This document shows positions 37,329-45,696 of a stretch of 45,696 bases of DNA, one piece after another. The stretch spans positions 1 to 45,696 of the forward strand of contig NZ_JAUWQB010000023.1 in assembly GCF_030611305.1 (NCBI RefSeq), read 5' to 3'. Origin of the DNA: Desulfobacula sp. (lineage in GTDB: Bacteria; Desulfobacterota; Desulfobacteria; Desulfobacterales; Desulfobacteraceae). The notes beneath the pieces are model-generated. The model was not told where the DNA came from and did no database searches. It worked only from the letters and a program-made list of their open reading frames with translations. The translations under genes and the position numbers were made by a program. The first letter of the stretch is position 1. Each line of letters opens with the position of its first letter.

Positions 37329-37578
37329 ATGTCTCTCCTTATTTTTAAATTTTCTCCTGGTTGCAGTTATTTTGGAACATAGCAATCTTTACACAACACC
37401 ATAATAGTAATACATTGTGGTACTTTGTAAAGTTTAATTAAAGAATGTTTTTGGGGATTATTCCAAATTTTTTAACCATTAAGACTGTGATGGCTTCTTG
37501 AGGAAAATTATTGACGGGAATTAAAAAACCCAAACACCTGGAGAAATCAAATCATACAGGCGTTTGAGGTGACAATGG

Positions 37579-38325
37579 TTAACCAATTGATTCGATTGAT
37601 GCAAATCTTGGTTCGTGTAAGGGAATGAGGATATCTGCTTCTTTTTGAACCTGTTTCATAATATCATAGGCCCTGTAAACATCCACATGGGTTCCGGGCG
37701 GAATTACGTCCATTTCCATGCCTTTAATTTCAGGTGGCGGGTTAAAATTTTCATCAATCACACAAAACCCTGTGATTGCAGCGGTTCCCTTTTGTGTTTC
37801 AATATAAACCGTTAGCCCGCCTTTTGTATGAACAGGGGTATGTTTGACACGAATACCTTTTAAGATTTCACAATCTTCTTTAATTATTTTAATTTGATTG
37901 TTTTCTTCAATATCATCAATATAGTCTTCCAGATATCGGTAATCGAGAGGGTGGGGATTATGAATAGACTCAAGTTCTTTTTCATGGATATAAAATCTGG
38001 CATTTTCACATTTATAATCATTTTCACAATGATCCATATGAAGGTGGGTATGAATAACAATATCAATATCCAATGGGGTTAAACCATGTTTTTCAAGTCC
38101 CTTTTCAAAGGTAAAAATTTTACCGCCAATGGCATCTTCCCTGTCCTTTGACAAGATTGGGCTCATCTCCCCTGTATCCACGAGAATGTTTTTATCGCCA
38201 CCTTTTATCACCCATGTATAAATGGGAATAGTATATTGCTCACCCTGACCATATTGATAGGTCATCATGCTTTTATCAAAAACTTTTGTTCCCATGACAA
38301 TAGGATGAATGGTGTATTGTGCCAT
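37579..38325 (-). CDS. AHL-lactonase-like metallo-beta-lactamase hydrolase
   Basis: A 248-residue cytosolic metallo-beta-lactamase-fold enzyme. The dinuclear metal motif HTHLHMDH is intact (H94, H96, D98, H99), with a further His in VKHTPVHTKGG and an Asp-containing GFCVIDEN region, plus a C-terminal His in LIPLHEPRF. It resembles N-acyl-homoserine-lactonase-like enzymes (AhlD/AiiA type). Members also act on other lactones or esters, and no luxI/luxR genes are present, so quorum quenching is not claimed. It is just downstream of the ABC transporter ATPase on the same strand. Confidence 0.82.
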   Translation of the reverse strand: MAQYTIHPIVMGTKVFDKSMMTYQYGQGEQYTIPIYTWVIKGGDKNILVDTGEMSPILSKDREDAIGGKIFTFEKGLEKHGLTPLDIDIVIHTHLHMDHCENDYKCENARFYIHEKELESIHNPHPLDYRYLEDYIDDIEENNQIKIIKEDCEILKGIRVKHTPVHTKGGLTVYIETQKGTAAITGFCVIDENFNPPPEIKGMEMDVIPPGTHVDVYRAYDIMKQVQKEADILIPLHEPRFASIESIG

Positions 38326-38337
38326 GATATTTTTGAT

Positions 38338-39069
38338 CTACAAAATCTGTTTTAAAAAAAGCTTTGTCCGGTCGTGGTCAGGATTGACAAAGAAATGTTC
38401 CGGGGTTCCTTCTTCAACGATCCTGCCTTCATCCATAAAAATGACCCTGTCCCCCACTTCCTTTGCAAATCCCATTTCATGGGTGACACAAACCATTGTC
38501 ATGCCTTCTTTTGCAAGGGTTTTCATAACATCCAGAACTTCACCGATCATTTCAGGATCAAGGGCAGATGTGGGTTCGTCAAACAGCATAATCTTGGGAT
38601 CCATTGCAAGCACTCTTGCAATTGCCACGCGCTGCTGCTGCCCTCCTGAAAGGTTTGCAGGGTGTGCATGGGCCTTATCCCCGATGCCAACCTTTTCAAG
38701 AATGGCCATGGCTTTTTTCTCAGCCTCTTTCTTACTCCTGTTCCGGACCAGTTTCTGGGTAATGGTAACGTTCCCAAGGATGGACAAATGGGGAAACAGG
38801 TTAAAGGACTGGAACACCATTCCCATCTCAGCCCGAACCTTATTGATATCGGTCTTTGGATCAAAAATATCCACACCATCCACGAGGATCTGACCTTTCT
38901 CTGCTGTTTCCAGGCGATTCAGACATCTTAAAAAAGTGCTCTTTCCCGAGCCTGACGGCCCGATCACAACCACCACTTCCCCGGCTTCAATTTTATTTGA
39001 AACATCCACAAGGGCTTTGACCTCATGGGGGACGTAAAATGTTTTATATATATTATTTACTTCTATCAT
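38338..39069 (-). CDS. Polar amino-acid ABC transporter ATPase
   Basis: A 243-residue ATPase of the GlnQ type. Walker [10 protein letters not shown], the signature [16 protein letters not shown], Walker [12 protein letters not shown] and the switch His (VTHEMGF) are all intact. The frame extends upstream, but ATG 39069 forms an ATGA overlap with the permease stop (39066-39068) and matches the family N-terminus ([11 protein letters not shown]). It energises import with the permease and binding protein immediately upstream. Specificity class (Gln/Glu/His/Arg-like) is inferred from similarity only. Confidence 0.95.
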   Translation of the reverse strand: MIEVNNIYKTFYVPHEVKALVDVSNKIEAGEVVVVIGPSGSGKSTFLRCLNRLETAEKGQILVDGVDIFDPKTDINKVRAEMGMVFQSFNLFPHLSILGNVTITQKLVRNRSKKEAEKKAMAILEKVGIGDKAHAHPANLSGGQQQRVAIARVLAMDPKIMLFDEPTSALDPEMIGEVLDVMKTLAKEGMTMVCVTHEMGFAKEVGDRVIFMDEGRIVEEGTPEHFFVNPDHDRTKLFLKQIL

Positions 39070-40082
39070 TTTGTTGCAGTCCTCCGTTCCAGATATTGTA
39101 CACACATGGAAAGTGTAAAGGTCATGAGCAGGTAAAGTATGGCGCACAGAATCCATAATTCAAATGCCTGAAGACTTGTTGTAATACCTTCACGGGTTGC
39201 CTTGGTCAACTCCCTGATGGCAATCATGCCAAGAAGGGATGAATCCTTTATCAGATTGATAAACTGTCCTGCCAAAGGAGGCAGGATGGTTTTCAATGCC
39301 TGGGGAAGGATAATATGGTACATGCATTGAAAATAGGTCATGCCGCCTGATCGAGCGGCTTCCACCTGGCCGGGATGAATAGCTCCAATTCCTGCACGGA
39401 CTATCTCAACCACATAGGCTCCGGTAAAAACAGAGAGCGCTGCAATACCATACCATTCCGGATCAATAATACCGAATCCATTCATGGATAGAAGTTTATT
39501 AATCGTGGTCCCTAAGACAAAATAGGCAATCATGATCTGTACCAGCAAAGGAGAACCTCGAATGATTTCCACATAGGTAATGGCTGTCCATTTAAGAATC
39601 GGGGTGTCTGACACTCTGGCCACACCTCCGATAATCCCCAGAAGAATCCCTAAAATGGTTGAGATAAAACTGATTTTCAGGGTAGTCCATAAACCTATTG
39701 CCAGAAGACCCGGCTTCCAACCACCTTCATATTCGGCTATTATGTCTCCCGGAGAAGTAAAGTCCCCCTCATCAAACTCAAAGGAGCCTTTAGGAACCGT
39801 ATATGTTTTATCACCAAGATCATCCGTGATGGTTAAATCAAACTTGTCTTTATTTGCTTTAATTTCTTTTACTTCACCGTTGGAGTCTGCATAAATGGTC
39901 ACTGTTTCTATATACATAAAATATTTGGGTGCTTTATACCATCGCCACTGATACTCCACAGTAACAGTTGCATAATATACCGCCCCCATCACCAGCAGCA
40001 TCAGTGCAATAAACCCTGATACTGAGGACCAATAGGCAGTCGGATTACTTAACCTTTGGATGTTGGATATTTTTGAGTCCAT
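39066..40082 (-). CDS. Amino-acid ABC transporter permease with periplasmic insertion
   Basis: A 338-residue inner-membrane permease. Residues 20-43 form a first helix; about 85 mostly hydrophilic residues (VEYQWRWY to YEGGWKPG) then lie outside before the normal five-helix HisM/GlnP core starting [10 protein letters not shown]. The EAA loop is [25 protein letters not shown]. The inserted segment between the first helix and the core is not usual. ATG 40082 was preferred to the TTG four codons earlier; AAGG lies 13 bases upstream. It partners the ATPase (ATGA overlap) and the binding protein, from which it is separated by a terminator hairpin. Confidence 0.88.
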   Translation of the reverse strand: MDSKISNIQRLSNPTAYWSSVSGFIALMLLVMGAVYYATVTVEYQWRWYKAPKYFMYIETVTIYADSNGEVKEIKANKDKFDLTITDDLGDKTYTVPKGSFEFDEGDFTSPGDIIAEYEGGWKPGLLAIGLWTTLKISFISTILGILLGIIGGVARVSDTPILKWTAITYVEIIRGSPLLVQIMIAYFVLGTTINKLLSMNGFGIIDPEWYGIAALSVFTGAYVVEIVRAGIGAIHPGQVEAARSGGMTYFQCMYHIILPQALKTILPPLAGQFINLIKDSSLLGMIAIRELTKATREGITTSLQAFELWILCAILYLLMTFTLSMCVQYLERRTATK

Positions 40083-40116
40083 CTGTTTTATCAAGCCTTA
40101 AATTTTACAAAAATTT

Positions 40117-40152
40117 AAAAAAAAGGCCGACAAGAAAACTTCCTGTCGGCCC
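40117..40152 (-). terminator. Internal terminator between binding protein and permease genes
   Basis: On the minus strand GGCCGACA pairs with TGTCGGCC around an 11-base loop and runs into eight T residues. It lies after the binding-protein gene and before the permease gene, so partial readthrough would make more binding protein than permease, as is common for such operons. Confidence 0.75.
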
Positions 40153-40176
40153 CCATAAAACACTATGTTCAAATGA

Positions 40177-40998
40177 TTATTCTGCTACCTTGTCAAACCA
40201 GTCAGAGTTTTTTAACCATTTATCATATGATCTTTGCCACAGTCCGTCACCTTTATATTGACGCAAGAAATTGTTCAGGTAATTCATAAAGTCAGGATCA
40301 CCTTTTCTGATGGCCATTGCAAGAGGTTCATAGGTAAAAGGTGTGCTAAGTGCAATAGTTTTACCCGCGCCATGTTGACCCTGCATTTTTTCAATGAAAG
40401 GAAGGTCGTATATCAGTGCATCTACATTTCCCTGAATAACTTCCATAGCTGCTTCTGCTTCTGCTTCATAGGATTTGTACTGTGCTCTTGGGATCAGTCT
40501 CTGGGCAGCCTGTTCCCCGGTGGTTCCAAGTCTTGAAGTAATGATATATTTTGGATCATTCAGATCTTTGTAGGATTTAATTATGCCTTCATGTTTTTTA
40601 TTCAAAAGAATAGCCTGTCCGACAACAATGTAAGGATTGGAAAAGTTGATCTGAAGGTTTCTGGACTGGGTAATGGTCATACCACCAATGATAATGTCAA
40701 ATTTATCAGTCACAAGAGCCGGAATAATACCATCCCATGCTGTGTTCACAGGAACAAATTTTACGCCCATTGATTTGGCAAGCGCTTTTGCCATATCAAT
40801 GTCAAATCCCATGAAACTGCCATCTTTACTGGTCATTTCAAACGGCAGGTAGCCGGATTCAAAGCCAACTCGAAGCTGTTTACTTTTAAGAATTGTTTCA
40901 ATAGTCGATTTTTTGGCCAGTTCAATATCATCTGCAAACACAGGTGCTGATACTAAAAGAAAAGCCATTGCAAACAATGTGATTAATACTTTTTTCAT
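40177..40998 (-). CDS. Periplasmic amino-acid binding protein
   Basis: A 273-residue family 3 solute-binding protein. The signal peptide occupies residues 1-22 (MKKVLITLFAMAFLLVSAPVFA), so the mature protein starts near DDIELAKK. Family signatures are LRVGFESGYLPFEM, GFDIDMAKALAKSMG and DGIIPALVTDKFDIIIGGMTIT. It is the first gene of the transporter unit and is followed by a terminator. An Arg in GTTGEQAAQR and Asp pattern fits polar or amino-acid ligands. The start has an AGGAGGGGAGAG ribosome-binding site. Confidence 0.95.
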   Translation of the reverse strand: MKKVLITLFAMAFLLVSAPVFADDIELAKKSTIETILKSKQLRVGFESGYLPFEMTSKDGSFMGFDIDMAKALAKSMGVKFVPVNTAWDGIIPALVTDKFDIIIGGMTITQSRNLQINFSNPYIVVGQAILLNKKHEGIIKSYKDLNDPKYIITSRLGTTGEQAAQRLIPRAQYKSYEAEAEAAMEVIQGNVDALIYDLPFIEKMQGQHGAGKTIALSTPFTYEPLAMAIRKGDPDFMNYLNNFLRQYKGDGLWQRSYDKWLKNSDWFDKVAE

Positions 40999-41226
40999 CT
41001 CTCCCCTCCTACGTTAAAGTTTGACTTATCTTGGCAGCCTAAAATTTTTATTTTGGCAACCCGTTTAAAAGTCATGATTAAAAAACAAAACCCTGTTTCA
41101 AATAAGACTAATATGTAGCACAATCATTTGAAATGGCAAGACTTATTCCAAAAAAGGGTTTGTTTATTTTAAAACCCGCCTATTTATTTTCTTGACTTTT
41201 ATATTAACTTTTTAATAGTCGTTACT

Positions 41227-41256
41227 TTGGCAGTAACAAGCTGGTGTTAATATATT
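41227..41256 (+). promoter_or_regulatory. Possible promoter giving a near-leaderless transcript
   Basis: TTGGCA (41227-41232) and TATATT (41251-41256) are 18 bases apart. Initiation about 7 bases later would start the RNA within 3 bases or so of the ATG at 41266, where no Shine-Dalgarno is visible. The -35 overlaps the inverted repeat GTTACT/AGTAAC (41221-41237), a possible operator. The rest of the 267-base gap from 40999 shows nothing else I recognise. Confidence 0.3.
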
Positions 41257-41265
41257 TTTATTCAA

Positions 41266-41886
41266 ATGAAGACAAATCTGACAAAGCCTCACAATTTAAA
41301 AATCCTGACTGTATCGGATTTTGTTGACAAATCATTGACTCAAATGGTTGAAGACAAAACTCTTGAGCCTGTGGATCTGATTGTCTCCTGTGGTGATCTG
41401 GATCCGGAATACCTCTCGTTTTTAAGGGACAGGCTTGATAAACCTCTCTTTTATGTAAAAGGCAACCACGATATCCGTTACACGCCGTCCAACCCTGTGG
41501 GGTGTGAAAACATTCATGCAAAACTTATCCGATTCAAATCTTTGAATATCATGGGTCTTGATGGTTCCATATGGTACAATGGCGGTGTGAATCAATACAC
41601 GGACAGGGAAATGAAAAAAATCATCTCTGGCATGTGGTTTTCCATCTGGCGGAAAGGCGGTATCCACATAGTGGTCACCCATGCACCGCCAAGACATATT
41701 CATGATGCCGAAGATCGTTGCCATATGGGGTTTGACAGTTTTGTCAAATTAATAGACAAAAGAAAACCAGATTATTTTATCCATGGTCATACTCACAAAG
41801 AGTTTAAAACCCACTACGACAGAATCACAACGGTGAACTCGACAAAAGTGATTAACACCTGTGGATTCACCTTTTTAGAGGTCTAA
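41266..41886 (+). CDS. Metallophosphoesterase
   Basis: A 206-residue calcineurin-type phosphoesterase. The metal motifs are VSCGDLD, VKGNHDIRY, THAPPRHI and IHGHTH; the first DxH block is degenerate at the N-terminus (VSDFVD). The substrate could be a nucleotide, phosphodiester or protein phosphate. Start is at ATG 41266 without a visible Shine-Dalgarno. The ParB-RAM gene follows by 2 bases, so the two are certainly cotranscribed. Confidence 0.85.
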   Translation: MKTNLTKPHNLKILTVSDFVDKSLTQMVEDKTLEPVDLIVSCGDLDPEYLSFLRDRLDKPLFYVKGNHDIRYTPSNPVGCENIHAKLIRFKSLNIMGLDGSIWYNGGVNQYTDREMKKIISGMWFSIWRKGGIHIVVTHAPPRHIHDAEDRCHMGFDSFVKLIDKRKPDYFIHGHTHKEFKTHYDRITTVNSTKVINTCGFTFLEV

Positions 41887-41888
41887 CC

Positions 41889-42974
41889 ATGATAAATTTT
41901 TTAAAAAATTTTTTTTCATCAAAAGAAGACGATGATGAAAACCATATCAGCTCTTTTAATGAACAGCAGGAAAAGGAAGAAGATGTTGAGTTCATTGATC
42001 ATGGGGTTATAACCGTTGATCTTGAAAAAATTATCGGCAGCGTGGGAAAATATTATGATTTTGACTCCCATTTCAGGCCTAAAAAGCATGTATCAAGTAA
42101 AAGATTTACCGATATCAAAAAGGCCATGCGTGAAGGAAAATCTCTGCCCCCGATAAAACTCTATCAAATCAGGAATGATTATTTTGTCTTGGATGGAAAC
42201 CACAGGGTCGCGGCAGCAAAAGAGCTGGGACTGTTTGATATCCAGGCAAAGGTTGTTGAATTGCTTTCAGCAAAAAACACCATGGAAAACCTTTTATATA
42301 TTGAAAGAAAAAAGTTTTACGAAGAAACCGGGCTGCCTGAAAAAATAGATCTGACAGAGGTTGGAAAATACAATTATTTAGAAAAGCAGATTAAAAAACA
42401 TGAAAATCATTTGGCCAATATATCCGGTAAGAAAACCGATTTTAAAAAGGCTGCCAAAGATTGGTACAATACGATTTATACCCCTTTAACCACGATAATA
42501 AACAATGGAGCGTTACCCAAATATTTCCCCAAAAGAAGTGTTGCCGATCTTTACACCTATATTGTCTATCATCATTGGGAGAGAACCGCCAACAGGCGAT
42601 ATGGTATCGGCATTGACCGGCTGATCCCCAGGAGCATGGAAGCCTTCAGGGCTGCCATGCTTGAAAAAAGCACGCCTGACTATCCTGAAATGAAACGAAC
42701 CATTACAGCCTTTATTATGATTAATATCAACACATCAACTGAAATGAATGTCATCAATAAATTATTCGCCCTTGATGAAGTCCAGGAGGTTCACTCGGTT
42801 CACGGAGCTATTGATATTCTTGTAAAAATCGTCCTGAAAAGAGATTTTCTGGCATCTGATGCTGAGATCATTGCGGAATTTGTGGATCAACGGATACGGC
42901 GAATCAGCGGGATAAACAGGACACAAACCATTATTCCCGGAATTTCAAAGGTTAAAGAAGGATTTATCTATTAA
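41889..42974 (+). CDS. ParB-fold and RAM-domain fusion protein
   Basis: A 361-residue protein with an acidic N-terminus, a ParB/sulfiredoxin-like domain (about 40-125) with PPIKLYQIRNDYFVLDGNHRVAAAKELG, a helical middle (about 130-270) and a C-terminal Lrp/AsnC-type RAM domain (about 272-350) with FIMINI...EVQEVHSVHGAIDILVKIV. It lacks a helix-turn-helix DNA-binding domain, so it is neither a chromosome-partitioning ParB nor an Lrp regulator of normal build. RAM domains usually bind amino acids or small effectors; ParB folds may be CTP- or nucleotide-binding. It is probably coupled to the adjoining phosphoesterase. Confidence 0.72.
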   Translation: MINFLKNFFSSKEDDDENHISSFNEQQEKEEDVEFIDHGVITVDLEKIIGSVGKYYDFDSHFRPKKHVSSKRFTDIKKAMREGKSLPPIKLYQIRNDYFVLDGNHRVAAAKELGLFDIQAKVVELLSAKNTMENLLYIERKKFYEETGLPEKIDLTEVGKYNYLEKQIKKHENHLANISGKKTDFKKAAKDWYNTIYTPLTTIINNGALPKYFPKRSVADLYTYIVYHHWERTANRRYGIGIDRLIPRSMEAFRAAMLEKSTPDYPEMKRTITAFIMININTSTEMNVINKLFALDEVQEVHSVHGAIDILVKIVLKRDFLASDAEIIAEFVDQRIRRISGINRTQTIIPGISKVKEGFIY

Positions 42975-43017
42975 GATTCGTCCAATGAAGATCTGACAAC
43001 GGGCAAATACGGTCTGA

Positions 43018-43365
43018 TCAGCTTTTTTCAAGAATAAAAAGCCCGATCAATATATGATCCTGGTGCTTTCCAAGCTCAGGATCTGAGATATGTTTTATTT
43101 GCGTTCGATGGGATACTGGATTGCGCGTTGCCTCCTCCGGATAATATTTCATGTCCAACACATCCCCTGCCTTGATATGATTAAGCACTTTGGAATCTTT
43201 TCGGACCATTATGCCAAATCCTTTTGAAGAAAAATCCCTTAGCTTGAAATGATAAGCTATTTTATTATTTCCGGGTATAAATTCAACACTGGCATTTTCC
43301 CGGCTTTTTGTTCTTGCTTCACTCCGTAAATTCATTTTTTTCGTATGGTCAGGATCATTTTTCAC
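43018..43365 (-). CDS. PilZ-domain protein, candidate cyclic-di-GMP binder
   Basis: A 115-residue protein: RSEARTKSR (about 14-22) and DFSSKGFG (about 43-50) match the RxxxR and (D/N)xSxxG motifs of PilZ domains. It is a single domain, probably a receptor acting on partners unknown. No diguanylate-cyclase gene is in the window. It is convergent with the ParB-RAM gene. Confidence 0.75.
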   Translation of the reverse strand: MKNDPDHTKKMNLRSEARTKSRENASVEFIPGNNKIAYHFKLRDFSSKGFGIMVRKDSKVLNHIKAGDVLDMKYYPEEATRNPVSHRTQIKHISDPELGKHQDHILIGLFILEKS

Positions 43366-43438
43366 TGATATTTAAACTCCTTTCAAAAAAAAGGTATCAT
43401 TAATTTTAATGATCTTTTTTTATCAAGAAATCAATACC

Positions 43439-43927
43439 TTATTTAGTACGGCGCCTTTTTTTATTCTTTTTCTCAAGTTCCAGCAAATTCTTTTTTACCT
43501 CAAGTCCGCCGCCAAAACCGGTCAGGCTTCCGTTTTTTCCAATAACCCGGTGGCAGGGTACAATTATTGAAACCGGATTTTTCCCGTTTGCCATACCAAC
43601 AGCCCTTGATGCATTGGGATTTCCGATTCTTTTTGCAAGATCACCATATGATATGGTTTCTCCATATGGAATTTTTACAAGTTCCTGCCAGACCTTTTTC
43701 TGAAAATCTGTGCCCTGAACATTCAATTCAAGATCAAACCTTGTCAGTTCCCCCTTAAAATAGGCCTCAAGCTGATCTATGGCTTCTAAAAATAATTCCT
43801 CTTTATAAATCCAGTCTTTTTCAGGTTCGATCCTTGTCTTTCCAAGGGGGAAATGAAGGCTTTCAAGCAATTCTCTTCCGCTTAATAAAAGCTTTCCTAC
43901 AGGGGATTCAAAATAGCAATAATACAT
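43439..43927 (-). CDS. ogt: Methylated-DNA--protein-cysteine methyltransferase (Ogt type)
   Basis: A 162-residue suicide DNA repair protein that takes an alkyl group from O6-methylguanine to its own cysteine. The active-site sequence IIVPCHRVIG has Cys125, and the helix-turn-helix recognition region precedes it (GETISYGDLAKRIGNPNASRAVGMA, with the Arg finger). The N-terminal domain (YYCYFESPVGKLLLSG) is typical. Size fits Ogt rather than Ada. Ends with a basic tail (KKNKKRRRTK). Confidence 0.95.
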   Translation of the reverse strand: MYYCYFESPVGKLLLSGRELLESLHFPLGKTRIEPEKDWIYKEELFLEAIDQLEAYFKGELTRFDLELNVQGTDFQKKVWQELVKIPYGETISYGDLAKRIGNPNASRAVGMANGKNPVSIIVPCHRVIGKNGSLTGFGGGLEVKKNLLELEKKNKKRRRTK

Positions 43928-44008
43928 TTTATCTCCTTTATCGAATTATTTAATAACCATGAAGAACATGGCTTTCTCATTAATACAAATTTGCCATATT
44001 GAAAATAT

Positions 44009-45334
44009 TTAATTTAGCAGCACTTGTTTTCCATTTAAAAACAATTTTCCATCCCTGGTTTCAGCTTTATGGATCACATTATCCCCCTCTTTTAAAAACA
44101 GGCCGGTCTGCATTCCATAATATACGGGAGAAAGCAGCATGGGATTGTCGCCAACCAGTTTATAAGGCAAACTGACATCGGATTTGAGAGAAAAAATATC
44201 AAGAGCCGCTGCCGGTTGAAACATGATGGGAACAAACTGGGCCATGGTCATATCTTTTTTAAGAGTTAATGTGACATCACCTTTAATATTTCCCTGGGGC
44301 AATTGGGCTCTTACATCTGAAATTTGAATTTCAAATCCTTTTTTTAAAAATTTCTCATATGCCCCAAGCAGTTGGAGTCCAATTGATGCCATCTGTTTTT
44401 CAACAATCTTTTTTATTGTATCGGGATGCCTTTGCGCCGCGGCAATTTCCTCCATGGCATCTTTCAATACCTGTGAATATAACTTCATAACTGCTTCATA
44501 TCCCCGGGCATCAATCCCGTTTATACTGATTCTGGAAAAGACATCCTTAATCCGGCCTTGCCCGGCCGTAATGCTGCCTATACCATATCCCATTCCAACG
44601 GATAATACATTTTTTGGTTTGTCAAAATTCAATGTATAATCACATTTCAAATTCGCCATTTCAAAAGGATCTTTGCCTTGCTCTGCCTTAATATTTTCAA
44701 CGCCAAAAGAAGCCTTGCCATCCCAGATATATGTGGAAACCTTTTCCCTTTTTAAATTAAGCCAAGCGTTATCCATGCTTAATTTCCCCGGAACCGAGTA
44801 CCCTGCCCAGGTCATTTCAGAAAAGATATTGTTCAGCCCCTTACCAAGCGCGACAACCATCTGCCCTGGCTTTATTTCAATAACATCTTTACCATCTTTA
44901 AATGAAAACGCATCCAACACAATTGTTGATTCAATATCGCCTGAAAGTTTATATTCAGTTTTAATATCAAGGGGATTTTTTCCGTCCAGTTTATTGTTCA
45001 CAAAATCTATGAACCATTTGTTTTTCTCCAGACTTGTTTTTGATACAATACTTAAAAAACCATGATCTGCACGGTCTATAAATACAATTTCATCAACCCC
45101 ATATAATGACTTTAAGGTCCCCAGTTTAATTTTCCATTCAATCTGGGAATAGGAAAAATTTCTGTCATATTGCCCAATTTCAACAAAAATATCAGATCCT
45201 TTTTCTGCATGACTCTGATTGATCTCATCAAAAGATTGTTTTACGATTTTCTCCATCATAAGACCGCTGAACAGAGGTGTTCCGGCACCAGCCAATATGA
45301 GGATCAATACAACCGCAAAAATAATTTTTTTCAT
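44009..45334 (-). CDS. YdgA/DUF945 family protein
   Basis: A 441-residue protein with an N-terminal membrane anchor (residues 3-24) and a beta-rich periplasmic body. The order of SRNFSYSQIEW-type, GxxE and ADHGFLSI segments, and the C-terminal DVTLTLKKDMTM and KLFLNGKQVL, fit the YdgA family of DUF945, whose function is not well defined. It has no clear partner here. The start (MKKIIFAVVLILILAG) is well supported by the hydrophobic helix. Confidence 0.75.
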   Translation of the reverse strand: MKKIIFAVVLILILAGAGTPLFSGLMMEKIVKQSFDEINQSHAEKGSDIFVEIGQYDRNFSYSQIEWKIKLGTLKSLYGVDEIVFIDRADHGFLSIVSKTSLEKNKWFIDFVNNKLDGKNPLDIKTEYKLSGDIESTIVLDAFSFKDGKDVIEIKPGQMVVALGKGLNNIFSEMTWAGYSVPGKLSMDNAWLNLKREKVSTYIWDGKASFGVENIKAEQGKDPFEMANLKCDYTLNFDKPKNVLSVGMGYGIGSITAGQGRIKDVFSRISINGIDARGYEAVMKLYSQVLKDAMEEIAAAQRHPDTIKKIVEKQMASIGLQLLGAYEKFLKKGFEIQISDVRAQLPQGNIKGDVTLTLKKDMTMAQFVPIMFQPAAALDIFSLKSDVSLPYKLVGDNPMLLSPVYYGMQTGLFLKEGDNVIHKAETRDGKLFLNGKQVLLN

Positions 45335-45389
45335 GTCTGGTCCTTGTCTTATCTTTTTTATCTAATCTGGATTCTTAAATTGCCTATAA

Positions 45390-45590
45390 TCAAAAGAATT
45401 TAAAGTCAAGATATTTCCAGATATTATAAAATTGCTCAAATCCAAAGAGATTCAACACCTCTGGTGGAATTCCTTTTAGACAAACCCCGAAGCAGTTACC
45501 AAAAATACCGGCTGACAAATAAAGGGGTGTTGGTAAGGTAGTTTCAGTAATATTAATTTTACTTTTTTGATAATATTTTTTATAAAACAT
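45390..45590 (-). CDS. Small hypothetical protein, doubtful
   Basis: A 66-codon ORF preceded by AAAGGG at a plausible distance. The sequence (GIFGNCFGVCLKGIPPEVLNLFGFEQF) has no motif I recognise. It is short, Phe-rich and in an intergenic area, so it may be noise. Confidence 0.25.
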   Translation of the reverse strand: MFYKKYYQKSKINITETTLPTPLYLSAGIFGNCFGVCLKGIPPEVLNLFGFEQFYNIWKYLDFKFF

Positions 45591-45640
45591 CTAACCCTTT
45601 AAACCAGTGCGATGCGATTTTTTTCTATTGGAGTTAGATC

Positions 45641-45696
45641 ATGCCGATAACAGACAATAAAAATTATCCTTTTTCTTTTTCCATGATAGACATTAA
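45641..45696 (+). CDS. Partial forward gene cut by the window edge
   Basis: ATG at 45641 follows TTGGAGTT at ribosome-binding distance and opens MPITDNKNYPFSFSMIDI without a stop to the edge. Only 18 codons are visible; the family is not recognisable. The right-edge truncation is not biological. Confidence 0.45.
   Translation, partial: MPITDNKNYPFSFSMIDI

Noticed and set aside
37386-37450. CACAA...TTGTG half-sites upstream of cooS resembling a CRP/CooA operator
   Set aside because: The spacing (about 19 bases) is too wide for a CRP-family site and the match is poor.
1-45696. CRISPR arrays, tRNA/rRNA genes, complete insertion sequences or a phage
   Set aside because: No periodic repeats, cloverleaf-like sequences, transposase genes or integrase genes were found on either strand.

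Overview
The window looks like chromosomal DNA of an anaerobic, Gram-negative Desulfobacterota bacterium, most likely a sulfate reducer of the Desulfobacula/Desulfobacter type. The reasons are an orphan nickel CO dehydrogenase (cooS), an outer-membrane toolkit (lnt, gmhB, rlpA), a DUF3108 protein, a very large PPDK-like protein and a moderately AT-rich base composition. The species assignment is an inference from gene content and style. I see no rRNA, tRNA, CRISPR array, complete insertion sequence or prophage.

Layout. 1-100: end of an upstream unit, with a strong hairpin terminator. 101-5608 (-): htpG, rimO, polyprenyl synthase and a FlgT-like secreted protein, tightly packed with two ATGA overlaps. 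5736-6641 (-): a drug/metabolite transporter. 6873-10236 (+): a radical SAM protein, transketolase and a YjbQ-type enzyme. 10438-12400 is the most irregular stretch. A QueG-like ferredoxin-domain gene is interrupted by an in-frame TGA exactly at an expected Fe-S cysteine. It is followed by an AT-rich islet holding a fumarylacetoacetate-hydrolase gene with no ordinary start codon, a decapitated DUF2235 gene, and an 85%-identical 68-bp piece of the nearby rlpA SPOR domain, inside which recD2 now terminates. 12380-18766 (-): recD2, gmhB, rlpA, lon and hsp20.

19016-25419 (+): lnt, prfB (with the classical +1 programmed frameshift), an HD-domain protein, a PurF-like protein lacking the catalytic N-terminal cysteine, and an unusual zinc-ribbon short-chain dehydrogenase. 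25420-26736: a decayed small gene, then a six-helix membrane protein with a cysteine-rich tail. 26781-32988 (-): DUF3108 protein, a long GAPDH and a 1390-residue protein with PPDK-type ATP-grasp and phosphohistidine domains. 33196-35334 (+): a metallo-beta-lactamase-fold protein and an M24 peptidase whose 3' end carries a 55-bp-period duplication. 35373-38325 (-): cooS (downstream) and, lower in the same orientation but separately, an AHL-lactonase-like hydrolase. 38338-40998 (-): a polar amino-acid ABC transporter (binding protein, permease, ATPase) with an internal terminator. 41266-42974 (+): a metallophosphoesterase and a ParB-RAM fusion. 43018-45334 (-): PilZ protein, Ogt-type DNA repair methyltransferase and a YdgA/DUF945 protein. 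A new forward gene begins at the right edge.

Functional themes are protein quality control (HtpG, Lon, Hsp20), translation (RimO, RF2), envelope biogenesis (polyprenyl synthase, Lnt, GmhB, RlpA, YdgA) and central carbon metabolism (transketolase, GAPDH, CooS). The observations most worth follow-up are the candidate recoded TGA at 11248, the scrambled 11314-12400 islet, the giant PPDK-like protein and the PurF-like paralogue with a missing nucleophile.
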